A stretch of DNA of 64,000 nucleotides from assembly GCA_036186865.1 (NCBI GenBank), contig AP025043.1, positions 33,999,657-34,063,656 of the forward strand, in the 5' to 3' direction. Numbering within the stretch: position 1 is the stretch's first letter; every line of letters starts with the position of its first letter. This document shows positions 1-10,007 of this stretch, piece by piece. The notes beneath the pieces are model-generated. The model was given only the letters and a program-made list of their open reading frames with translations. It was not told the origin of the DNA and did not search any database. The translations under genes were made by a program, and so were the position numbers. The DNA comes from Eustoma russellianum (lineage: Eukaryota > Streptophyta > Magnoliopsida > Gentianales > Gentianaceae).

Positions 1-316
1 AGACATAGGCAGATTCACTCCTACTTAAACCATTCAACAATAATTGCATTGCTTTAGCATTAAGACTCATTTTCTTTTTATCTTCATCACTCCAATCTTT
101 TCTATATTTCTCAACTTCTTGTGATAAGCCATCAATTATAACATGCTTAGTAGGCACATAAGGTCCATCTTCAATGATAGACCACAAGTCTATATCAATA
201 GCCATTAAGAACAATTTCATCCTAAGTTTCCAATGACTAAAGTTTTCTCCATCAAAAAGAGGTGGTCTTTGTGTGGACATGCCTTCTAATTCTATTTTCA
301 TGTGTGACTTAGACAT
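1..316 (-). CDS. CopA gag, N-terminal 105 codons (cut by window edge)
   Basis: This is the start of a Ty1/copia Gag reading leftward. The ATG is the complement of 314-316, and the frame stays open to base 1. The protein begins MSKSHMKIELEGMSTQRP and continues into the FDGENFSHWKLRMK stretch typical of plant copia (UBN2-type) Gag, which forms the virus-like particle shell. It matches the N-terminus of the 706-residue Gag of CopC and CopE. The PBS and 5' LTR lie directly upstream at 489-3249, so this is the 5' end of a minus-strand element whose remainder lies left of the window. Whether the rest of gag-pol is intact cannot be seen. Confidence 0.93.
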   Translation of the reverse strand, partial: MSKSHMKIELEGMSTQRPPLFDGENFSHWKLRMKLFLMAIDIDLWSIIEDGPYVPTKHVIIDGLSQEVEKYRKDWSDEDKKKMSLNAKAMQLLLNGLSRSESAYV

Positions 317-488
317 GCTTCTTAGTGTGTGAGAAAACGTTTAAAACACTTATAAGAAGGAAAGAAAGTGTCACCTTGTTGTAGATACCAAATATGAAGA
401 ATATAAGACAACCAGAAAATTTCCAGCAACTTTGCAACTTGGAGTGTAAACTGTTTTCAGCTCAAATAAGAATATGGTGCTCAACCTT

Positions 489-500
489 GCTCTGATACCA
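489..500 (-). promoter_or_regulatory. CopA primer-binding site (initiator tRNA-Met)
   Basis: The complement reads TGGTATCAGAGC, matching the 3' end of plant initiator tRNA-Met, which primes minus-strand DNA synthesis. It lies two bases from the LTR end at 503, the normal spacing. This fixes CopA on the minus strand with its 5' LTR to the right. Confidence 0.95.
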
Positions 501-502
501 CT

Positions 503-3249
503 TGTTGGACCTGTATAGCACCACTAGAGGGGGGGTGAATAGTGGGTTAGCGGAAATTACACTACAATTACCTTCAAAAACTTGTTTGAAGACCCCTTTG
601 CCTCTTTAGCCTCAGGTTCTGGAATTTCCAGAAACAGTTCACTGTTTTGAGCGCTTTGGTTGAACCACTTATACACCTGTGCAAGCTCTCAAACTTGACA
701 GAGATCAAGTTTAGAATGTTTATAGTATGTCATAAAAATTTCAGTCAATTCCAAGCAAGTTTGCACGTTCAAATAAGCAAGATAAGTAAAGTGTGCAATT
801 CTGGCAGTTTCAGGCAGAATGTTAGCTTAACTTCAAACGATGATATCTCAAAATCTACCCGTGCTATTTTGATGAATCTTATGTCAAATTAAACCTTATG
901 ATGTCTAGTTTAATTTGATATAAGGCTCACTTCAAGATTCGCAGGATAACCTATTCAAATTGAACAAGTTTTGCACACTGGTCAGAATTGTTCACAGAAT
1001 GTAGCAACAATTTTGTGAAGACGATTTGAATATGCTAAACTCCTTAGAATTTAGTGATTCTTGCGGCTAATGAAAGCTAACACATTGAAGTATAATATAT
1101 CCAAAATTCATGCAATTCTAAGACTGTTTGCTTGTTCAATTATGCGTGCCAAGTTAGTGTAATTCTCAGGCAGAAAACAGTAAGTGCAGAAAATAAGTAA
1201 AGAACACAAGGAATTATCCTGGTTCGGTCAATGTGACCTACTCCAGTCCCAAGAGACACCTTCTCTTGGATTTCACTAAACACCAAACACCAAAGTCACC
1301 TTACAAAGCCAAAGGAAGAAGCTTTTCACCAACTTCTTCAAGAGACTTCACCAAAACAAACAGCAACTAGTTTGTTTCACCTTTGCACCTTTGCACCTTT
1401 TGCTCACCTCTAAGGAGTAAGCTTTATACACCAGCTTCTCCCTTACAATATGTCGTTTAAAAGGTGTTGAAATGACAAGAAATGAAGAACTATACAATCA
1501 TAAAGCTTGCTGCAAATGTGTTCTTCAATATAGAAGAGTAGAAGAGAAGAATGAAGACAAAGAGCTGAATGTCTTGCTTGCTTTTCTTTTGTTTTTCGTT
1601 GGTGCACTTTTACTCTTCACCTTTGGAGCTATTTATAGCCAAGAGGACAGCCTAAAGGCTCCTCTAAGAGACGTTGGAGCTGGTTGAGAATGGAGAGATT
1701 TCAGCACTTTTCTAGCTATCCAAATGAAACTTATCTTTTGTTGCTTTGAATTGGTCTTCAAACTGAACTTTTATCCTTCATCTTATCCCATTATAGACGT
1801 TGGAGCTGAGGTGGAAAATGGCTTCATTTGAACGTTTAAGAGGCAGCTCCCAATCAGCAATGTCCATGTGTAAATAACTTGCCATGTGTGCAGCTGAATT
1901 GGCATGTGTTTTGAACAAATTTGGCTCCTCATTTTGAATGTCAAATAGACGTTGGAATGGCCTAAAATATAGGCATTGGAGAATAGTTCAAAGATAGAGA
2001 GAAATCAGCTTGACTTGGTCTTCAATCATATAGCCGTTGCATATGGCTTTGGTTGAGAGACTTTTGCTTCAAATTTGCTACATTGTAGGACTTGTTTTTG
2101 TCACACATTATAACCTGAATCTTGACCATATAGCATACGAAATTTTGCTCCATTCTTGAGCCAAGATAGCCGTTGTAATATATGCAAGAATAGTCACTTG
2201 AAATCAGCACCAAAATAGGGTTTGTTTCAACTTGCCTTGACTTGTTCAAAAGCTGAAAGTTTGAACATGATTTGTGCGCCAATATCCGTGTACACACATA
2301 TAATATATAGTCATTTATGTCTTCAACATGTAGCATAGAATACCATATGAAGAATGCCAAGAATTCCAAGAAAACCATATATGTGATAACCATAAGAATT
2401 CCATTTGAGATACCATGCTGCCCATTTCCATAAATATAGGACACGTACCATATGTGACATAAACACATATAAACACCATATAAACAATATATAACACGTT
2501 AGAAGATCCATTGGCAAGTGAAGAGACCAGAATACCCCTTAGCACAAAAATAGGAATTTTGTCCTAGGATGAACCTAGACATGGTGCTGCTCCAGATTCA
2601 TTTTTGCCATGATGTGACATGACTTATAAATGTGTCATATGATCATATAAATCCGTTGGAAGAAGACCAAATAAGAATGAGAAGTCCAAATGGTGAAATT
2701 ACCAAAATAACCCTTATAAAGATCAATAAGCTTCACCACCGTGTCAAGTCAGTTTTTATCCGTGTCAAGCATGCTTTTCCTCAGCCAATTAGATTCTAAA
2801 TTGAATAAGGATCATGTGGGCTTTTGAATCACTCAATTTGGAGTTCATTTGCCCAAGATATGAACCAAAACCTGCAATAGGATACTAAACCGAGCAATTT
2901 GCCTTATATTGTAAGTCATGTGACTTCAAGGCTTGGTTAGATCATATAATTAACATGTATTGGCATATATATCATCTAAGATCAGTTTGAACATATCTTG
3001 ATTTAGACATGTGATTGAATTGGCCAAGTTCAATCTCATGATCTTAATCAAACTTGTTCAATCTTGATTCATTCAATCAATTTCACATTTAGCTCATAAA
3101 TTCTAGCTCATAAATTCAATCTCATGCACACATATACTTTAAACGTTATACACACATACATGCTCACATATGCATTTTGCAATATATCACAACAATCTAC
3201 ATGCTCACATATGCATTTTGCAATCATTCAAACATGATATATCACAACA
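503..3249 (-). repeat. CopA 5' LTR (copia, about 2.75 kb)
   Basis: On the plus strand the repeat runs from TGTTGGACC to ATCACAACA, so in sense orientation it begins TGTTG and ends CAACA, the usual short terminal inverted repeat. Homologous LTRs occur at 6968, 13283, 30955, 36482, 42530 and 51715. A TATA box in sense orientation (complement of 1630-1637, TATAAATA) places U3 at higher coordinates and R-U5 at lower ones. The right end abuts Gyp1 leader sequence at 3250, so CopA inserted into Gyp1. The second LTR is outside the window, so no target-site duplication can be checked. Confidence 0.93.
1630..1637 (-). promoter_or_regulatory. TATA box of the CopA LTR promoter
   Basis: TATAAATA on the minus strand lies inside GGCTATAAATAGC. 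Equivalent boxes occur at 8095-8102, 14410-14417, 32085-32092, 37593-37600, 43660-43667 and 52856-52863. In each copy it is roughly 1.1 kb before the sense 3' end of the LTR. That implies a U3 of about 1.6 kb and a long R-U5 leader. Confidence 0.75.
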
Positions 3250-4667
3250 TTTTTCTCTTGAGCTTTGCACGGAAATTTTCCTTTATGCAATGTTTAATTT
3301 TGGCTTTTCCTCACTTGGTTTTCTTGTGCAATTCTCTCTTGTCTTGCCTCTTACTTGTTGACAAATATTGGCTTTTCTCTCGCGTATTTCTCAATCAAGC
3401 TTAATTTTCTTTCTTTGGAGGGGTTTGCTTGATTGTTGTGAGACTACTCCTCACGGCCTACATGAGACATTGCCCACGACCTTTAATTGCACAAGGTTTG
3501 TGGTATTTGGAATTTGAAAGTTTCTCGTACACAACACGGCTAAACACTATGTAGTGAGAGTTCAATTCACAATTACAACAAGTTCAAATTGTATATAGTG
3601 CAATGTAAGTTCAGAAATTGATCTAAAACAACAATTGGATAGCTCTTTAATAGTGTGGGGCTTAAACAATTCCTAACCTTCAAAATGTATCTAAGTCCAA
3701 CAAGTTGTTTGAAACAATTGAAATCAACAAAAAGATAAAGCTATTAGCATTCACCAAGATTTCAAATGAGCTTTAAAAGCTTGTTCTAAACCACACGGTT
3801 TTGGGCTTGTTTTTCTGTTTTTCTTATGCAAATGATCTAACTAATCTTAAGATAGCTAAAATGCAACTTAGTTGTTTCTAAATGCAATTTATAAAGGCTG
3901 ATTACTAACAACTAATGGAAATCAGTTTTTGATGCAAAGTAAGCTAACTTGTTTTGTTCTGTTTTTAAGTGATCTATCCTACTTTGTTTTTGTTTGGTTT
4001 TTATTTGCATGATGCAATCAGATTCTAAACTAAATGAAAGTGTTTATATCCTTACTTATCAAACGTGTAACACTAGAACTAGGCAGCACACTTAGTTAAC
4101 TAATTGTTTTGGTTCTTTAGTTTTCGGTTTTCTTGTGCTAAACTAAACAACCAACTAAAACACTTAAACTATGTTGCAAACTACTCTAACTAAGCTAAAT
4201 AGGGCAGCAAATACAACGCCTAAATAGTTTGCACACAACTACTAGAAAACAGAATTTTAACAACTTGATTTCTAAACTATCAACTAATCTACTTTTGTGT
4301 TCAGGTTTTCTATTTTAAGGAATCACTAAAATACCATTTAAACTTCTAGATTAGGAACTAATGAACATTATCTAAGCTAGATTGACTAGAACAACAAGAT
4401 CCACACACGGTTTTAATCTAACTACACAAAGGGATTCTAACAATACTTAAGTCTAGTCTATGTTCTTTTTGTGGTGTTTCGGTTTTTGATACTAAAAACT
4501 AAGTTACCAAAATATTGTAAACTATCTAATAAACACTTCAAAACATAAACTAACTATGTAAACAGATAGAATCTAATTGAACAACAAAATAGTTTACAAA
4601 CGGATTTGGGCAGCATCATGCATATGCTAGTTTAAACAATGTAAACATGAATAGAAGACTAACCAAG
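3250..4667 (-). other. Gyp1 5' leader (non-coding)
   Basis: This is untranslated leader homologous to 21246 to about 22680 of Gyp3, AT-rich with many short TTAGTT/AACTAA-type words. No open frame of coding character is present; the small frames near 3170-3400 span the CopA/Gyp1 junction and are chance. The right part of the Gyp3 leader, next to gag, is missing here because CopA inserted at 3249/3250. Confidence 0.8.
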
Positions 4668-4679
4668 GCTCTGATACCA
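4668..4679 (-). promoter_or_regulatory. Gyp1 primer-binding site (initiator tRNA-Met)
   Basis: The complement reads TGGTATCAGAGC, two bases from the LTR end at 4682. The layout is the same as in Gyp3 (21234-21245). Confidence 0.92.
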
Positions 4680-4681
4680 AT

Positions 4682-5883
4682 TGATGAGCCAAACGAAGGC
4701 TAGATAAACGTTCCAAGGACTTTGTCTCCTATTCCAAATTGATTTGAACCTCAGCTATGGCAAAGAACATCTCAATGACACCCCTTGAACTGTAACCGTT
4801 TGTTCTTGGCTCAATTTATACCAACACCTCTTCCTCTTTGGTATTCCAACACATCTAAAACCTCATTGAGACCCTAAGATGCTGTAAACCAAAAATGAAG
4901 TGAATACTAACAAGTTCTAGGCTATGAACTTGAAAGAAAACCGTTAAGTGGTTTTAACTTCAACTAGAAAGTTGAGAACTCCTTAAAGGAATGTTTGATT
5001 GAAATGTTTTCTTGAAATTGTTGTCTTTGTACATTCAGCTTCCTAAGCTATTTATACTAAACGAAAACTACAAAAGTGCAAAGCTTAAAGTACAAAGTAC
5101 TAGACTAAAAATGACATGCTTGCTTGGTAACTTGTTTGAACAACTTTAGTTCCTAGAAAGCTGGTTGCTTTGCCGTTGATTCCTTGCTCTTTTCAGCCTT
5201 CTTTTCTTGATCAATTTGATTGGATAATTCATTGAGCAGCCTGCTTAGATTTTGGCCTTGATTGGTTGAGAGTGTGGCTTTGAATTTTCAAAGGACTTAA
5301 GCTACAAACCAGCCGATTTCTTCATGGTTGTGATTGGATCAAATTTTGTGCAGCTTGTATTATTGTCTTCAACTTGAATGTGATTGGTTTGAACATTTGC
5401 AAGACTCCCTCCTATTGGTTATAGCTTTGAGCAGCTTGTCTCTCCATTCTTAACGTGAAGAACAATCTTTGAATTTGACATGAGTGCTTGTCACCACTTT
5501 GCTTGTAAGCTACTTGGTTATCACCTACTTGCTTGGACAAAAATTCAGATTCTGATTGCATTTCCAAGCTATGTACGTGTACCTGAAAGACAAGGCAATA
5601 ATACAACACAAACTATCCTAAAACAAGGTTAACCAACCAACAATAATAAAAAGAACAACTAAAGATATGTACAACACGTTTTGGATACAACTAGATCATA
5701 GCTTGTATCATATAAACCCAATGGACATCATCTTTGCTTGGTTCATCCTCTTCATGCCTGTAAAGAAATTATTCAACACAATGCAACAATTTCTTAGCCA
5801 TACTCCTTGTTATGGGACCTGTGTGGGGCATTGAGGTGTCTTCGTCAGTGTTTGTATCCACAAGGTTAGTCTGTAGCTCATCA
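4682..5883 (-). repeat. Gyp1 5' LTR (1202 bp)
   Basis: In sense orientation the LTR runs from TGATGAGCTACAG to TTTGGCTCATCA, with TGATGA/TCATCA termini. Its length equals the Gyp3 5' LTR (20030-21231). U3 contains five CCAAT boxes (ATTGG on the plus strand between about 5220 and 5420), followed in sense by a TATA box (complement of 5049-5056). The U3 edge carries the C-terminal pol tail GPITRSMAKK seen in Gyp3 and Gyp5, here ended by a TAA right after LLHCVE. Confidence 0.9.
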
Positions 5884-6967
5884 ATTTCCTTTTTGTTTGA
5901 GTCTAGTCTTTTCAAGTTCAGTTGTGTCCTTCTACCCCTCATTCTACACGCCATTTGTCTTGCATTTCATACAAAACAAAAAACAAAACGTCCAGTTGTT
6001 TGAGTCATTTGCATTTTGTTGAGTCTTGTTCTTCATCATTCTAGCATCTTTGTTGATTCTTGTTCTAGTGTCATGTTTATCCAACTTGTGCATCAAACAT
6101 CTGAAATTTCATCATTCAAAACTTGAACAATTAGGGTTTGAGCATTTAGAGTACATTCAGCTCTCTTTTCACTACAACCATCAGCCTATAAAGCTACCTC
6201 GGTTTCAAATCATCTTGTTGCTGCCGAAGCTTTTAGTTGGTGATGATTGTATGCATCTTGTGATTCGTATTGTGATTGATTTCATGCTTTAAATCAAGTT
6301 AGTCCTACGTGTGTTTGTCTTCACGAACCATTTTCAACACCAACAAAACCCTAATTCTTCCCCAAACCCCACGGCCAACCAGCACCCACCCTAACCCAAC
6401 CCTAAAACCCACCAACCAGGTTCCAAACTATCTTGTTTACACTCTCAACAAAAAGCCCCAAACCAATTTTACCAAACAAAATCAGAATCAAAAGATCCCA
6501 ACTCATTCAAAAAAAAACCTAACCCTAGCATTTTAATTTTGTTCAATTCTGTCCTACAACCATCCATTATCCAAATTGACCACACAAATCATCAATTACC
6601 AACCCAAATAGTTCATTTAAAATGCTCATTCAGTTTCCAAAACGTCATTCCGCAAATTTCCAAAACATTCAAAAACCCTAAATTGAAAAGCCAAACCCTA
6701 ATCCCAATTCTGCCCTATCCCCAATTTCTCTCACTTTCCAAGGTTATTTTTGTTGCAATTCAAGGTTGCACACTACAGTTAAAGTCATTGCACTATTCTG
6801 CCCAAAAACAAAAGTTCTGAGTACAAAAACGTGACATTCTGATTTTGCCCCTAGTCAAAAAAAGGGACGAATCTGAACCTTGCTTACGATGAAATAGAAA
6901 GCAAGGGAAGAAAAACAAAAGAACAAGAGAAAAGAAAAAGGGCAAAACGTTGTGCATTACGTGGAAA
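5884..6967. other. Unassigned non-coding stretch with telo-box-like motifs
   Basis: This 1.1 kb lies between the Gyp1 LTR and CopB and matches nothing else in the window that I can recognise. Between about 6345 and 6705 it holds repeated CCCTAA-type words, including AAAACCCTAA near 6345, CCTAACCC and CCCTAAAACCC near 6390-6410, AACCCTAG near 6521, and AAACCCTAA words near 6671 and 6692. Such telo-boxes are common in plant promoters and 5' UTRs. Open frames here are under 95 codons with no recognisable domain. It could be old gene-flank DNA or part of a decayed element. Confidence 0.5.
6963..6967. repeat. Left target-site duplication of CopB (GGAAA)
   Basis: GGAAA immediately precedes the LTR start at 6968 and is repeated exactly at 16092-16096 after the other LTR. 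This proves a single insertion event for the whole 9.1-kb unit. Confidence 0.95.
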
Positions 6968-9775
6968 TGTTGGACCTGTATAGCACCACTAGAGGGGGGG
7001 TGAATAGTGGATTAGCGGAAATTACACTATAATTACCTTCAAAAACTTGTTTGAAGACCCCTTTGCCTCTTTAACCTCAGATTCTGAAAATTCCAGAAAC
7101 AGTTCACTACTTTGAACGTTTTGGTTGAACCACTTATACACCTGTGTAAGCTCTCAAACTTGGCAGAGATCAAGTTTAGAATGTTTATAGTATGTCATAA
7201 AAATTTCAGACAATTCTAAGCAAGTTAGCACGTTCAAATAAGCAAGAGAAGTAAAGTGTGCAATTCTGGCAGTTTCAGGCAGAATGTTAGCTTAACTTCA
7301 AACAATGATATCTCAAAATCTACCCGTGCTATTTTGATGAATCTTATGTCAAATTAAACCTCAAGATGTCTAGTTTAATTTGATATAAGGCTCACTCCAA
7401 GATTCGAAGGATAGCCTATTCAAATTGCACAAGTTTGCACACTGGTCAGAACTGTTCACAGAATGTAGCAACAATTTTGTGAAGATGATTTGAATATGCT
7501 AAACACCTTAGAATTTAGTGATTCTTGCGGCTAATGAAAGCTAACACATTGAAGTATAATATATCCAAAATTCATGCAATTCTAAGACTGTTTGCTCGTT
7601 CAATTATGCGTGCCAAGTTAGTGTAATTCTCAGGCAGAAAACAGTAAGTGCAGGAAATAAGTAAAGAACACAAGGAATTATCCTGGTTCGGTCAATGTGA
7701 CCTACTCCAGTCCCAAGAGACACCTTCTCTTGGATTTCACTAAACACCAAACACCAAAGTCACCTTACAAAGCCAAAGGAAGAAGCTTTTCACCAACTTC
7801 TTCAAGAGGCTGCACCAAAACTGAAAATCAGCACTAGTTTGTTTCACCTTTGCACCTTTGCACCTTTTGCTCACCTCTAAGGAGTAAGCTTTATACACCA
7901 GCTTCTCCCTTACAATATATCGTTTGAAAGGTGTTGAAATGACAAGAAATGAAGAACTATACAATCATAAAGCTTGCTGCAAATGTGTTCTTCAATATAG
8001 AAGAGAAGAAGAGAAGTATGGAGACAAAGAGCTGATTTGTCTTGCTTGCTTCTTTGCTTTCGTTTGTGTGCTCTTTACTCTTCACCTTTGGAGCTATTTA
8101 TAGCCAAGAGGACAGCCTATAGGCTCCTCAAAATGGACGTTGGAATGGTTGAAGATAAGGAGAAAATTCAGCACCTTTTTAGCTACCAAAATTCAGCATT
8201 TGACTTTCAAGATAAATCTGAATTTTTGAATGCTTTGAAATAGTCTTCCAACCTGAATATTTATCCCATTGTAGCCGTTGGAATGAGATGTAAAATAGCT
8301 TCATTTGACCACTTAAAATCAGCTCCAATAAGCAATATCCATGTGTAAATAACTTGCCATGTGTATAGCTGAATTGGCATGAGTTTTTGAACAGATTTTT
8401 TTCTCCTCATTTTGAATGATAAATGACGTTGGAAAGCCCTTGAAGATAGGCATTGAAGAACAATTCAAAGATAGAGAGAAATCAGCCTTGCCTTTGAATT
8501 TGACTTGGTCTTCAATCTTGAAACATATAGCCGTTTGGTTTTGCTTCCTTGGTTGAGAGATTTTTGCTCCAACTTTTTGACCAACATAGCCGTTTACAAT
8601 CAGCTCAAGAATAGCCAAGAATAGTCTTTTGAAATCAGCACAAAAATAGGAATTAACTCAACTTGTCTTGACTTGTTCAAAATCTGAATGTTTGAACATA
8701 ATTTGTGCGCCCAAATCCGTTTGTAACCATATAATATATAGTCTTCAACATGTAGCATAGAAAACCATATGAAGAATACCAAGAATTCCAAGAAAACCAT
8801 AGATGAGATAACCATGATATAAGAATTTCCAATTGATAGACCATGCTGCCGTTTCCATAAAAATAGGGCACGTACCATATGTGACATAAACACATATAAA
8901 CATCATATAAACAATATATAACATGTTGGAAGATCCATTGGCAAGTGAAAAGACCAGAATACCCCTTAGCACAAAAATAGGAATTTTGTCCTAGGATGAA
9001 CCTAGACATGGTGCTGCTCCAGATTCATTTTTGCCATGATGTGACATGACTTATAAATGTGTCATATGATCATATAAATCCGTTGGAAGAAGACCAAATA
9101 AGAATGAGAAGTCCAAATGGTGAAATTACCAAAATAGCCCTTATATAGGTCAATAAGCTTCCCACCGGGTCAATTCAGTTTTAACCCGTGCCAAGCATGC
9201 TTCTCCTCAGCCAATTAGATTCTAAATTGAATAAGGATCATGTGGGCTTTTGAATCACTCAATTTGGAGTTCATTTGCCCAAGATATGAACCAAAACCTG
9301 CAATAGGATACTAAACCGAACAATTTGCCTTATATTGTAAGTCATATGACTTCAAGGCTTGGTTAGATCATATTATCAACATGTATTGGCATATATATCT
9401 TCTAAGATCAGTTTGAACAACATGTATTGGCATATATAATCTAAGATCAGTTTGAACATGTCTTGATTAAGATATGTGATTGAATTGGCCAAGTTCAATC
9501 TCATGATCTTAATCAAACTTGTCCAATCTTGATTCATTCAAGCAATTTCACATTTAGCTCATAAGTTCATAAGTTCATGCCTTGCCAAAACAATTTCACA
9601 TTTAAACGTTACACATACATGCTCACATATGCATCTTGCAATCATTCAAACATGATATATCTATTTGCAATCATCATAACAATTACACATATGCACACAT
9701 ATACATTTTGCACAACAATTACACATATGCTCACATATACATTTTGCAATCACTCAAACATAATATATCACAACA
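6968..9775 (-). repeat. CopB 3' LTR (2808 bp)
   Basis: The LTR runs from TGTTGGACC to CACAACA on the plus strand. It differs from the CopA/C/D type by a tandem duplication of about 40 bp (9377-9417 and 9418-9456) and by extra ACACATATGC/ATTTTGCA repeats near the sense 5' end (9640-9775). The TATA box is the complement of 8095-8102. A perfect MSA-type site, TCCAACGGCTA, is the complement of 8272-8282. Confidence 0.93.
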
Positions 9776-10007
9776 ATCTCCCCCTTTTGATGATTTGCAA
9801 AATTACCCCACATATGTGTATATTAAGCATTTAAATCAAGTGTGCATCTAAATCAAGTGTTGTAATCTGTGTAATCAAGTAAGCATCTAAATCAAGTGTA
9901 AGCTGCTCCCCCTTAATGTGTTATCTCCCCCTTAACATGATATCTATACACATTTATTTCTCCCCCTTAATTTTGTAAATTATGCAAAAGACTGAATGGT
10001 GTCGTAG
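9776..10007 (-). promoter_or_regulatory. CopB polypurine tract array and 3' untranslated region
   Basis: In sense, the tract AAAAGGGGGAGAT ends directly at the 3' LTR start (9776-9788), the expected plus-strand primer. Three further AAGGGGGAG tracts lie between it and the pol stop (about 9905, 9926 and 9961). The remaining bases are AT-rich with AAATCAAGTGT repeats. No env-like frame fits in these 232 bp. Confidence 0.8.

Larger units (their letters stand above)
3250..5883 (-). mobile_element. Gyp1: 5' end of a Ty3/gypsy element (leader, PBS, 5' LTR)
   Basis: The region is homologous, in inverse orientation, to the LTR, PBS and leader of Gyp3 (20030 to about 22680). The order in sense is LTR (5883 to 4682), PBS (4679 to 4668), then leader to 3250, where CopA interrupts it. 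The gag-pol part must therefore lie beyond CopA, outside the window. The five bases after the LTR (5884-5888, ATTTC) would be the target-site duplication, but its partner is not visible. Confidence 0.88.

Noticed and set aside
5769..5954. 61-residue frame joining outside sequence to GPITRSMAKK
   Set aside because: It crosses the Gyp1 LTR edge at 5883/5884. Only the LTR-encoded part is meaningful; the first half is chance.
6309..6820. Small plus-strand frames of 75 and 93 residues near the telo-boxes
   Set aside because: Low-complexity Pro/Thr/Asn-rich or Leu/Ile/Ser-rich translations of CCCTAA and AT-rich repeats, with no homology I can recognise.
7740..7964. 74-residue frame repeated in four copia LTRs (also at 14055, 31728 and 43303)
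   Set aside because: It lies in the sense leader but starts at TTG, not ATG, has no recognisable domain, and recurs only because the LTRs are nearly identical. It is broken in the CopA, CopD and CopS LTRs.
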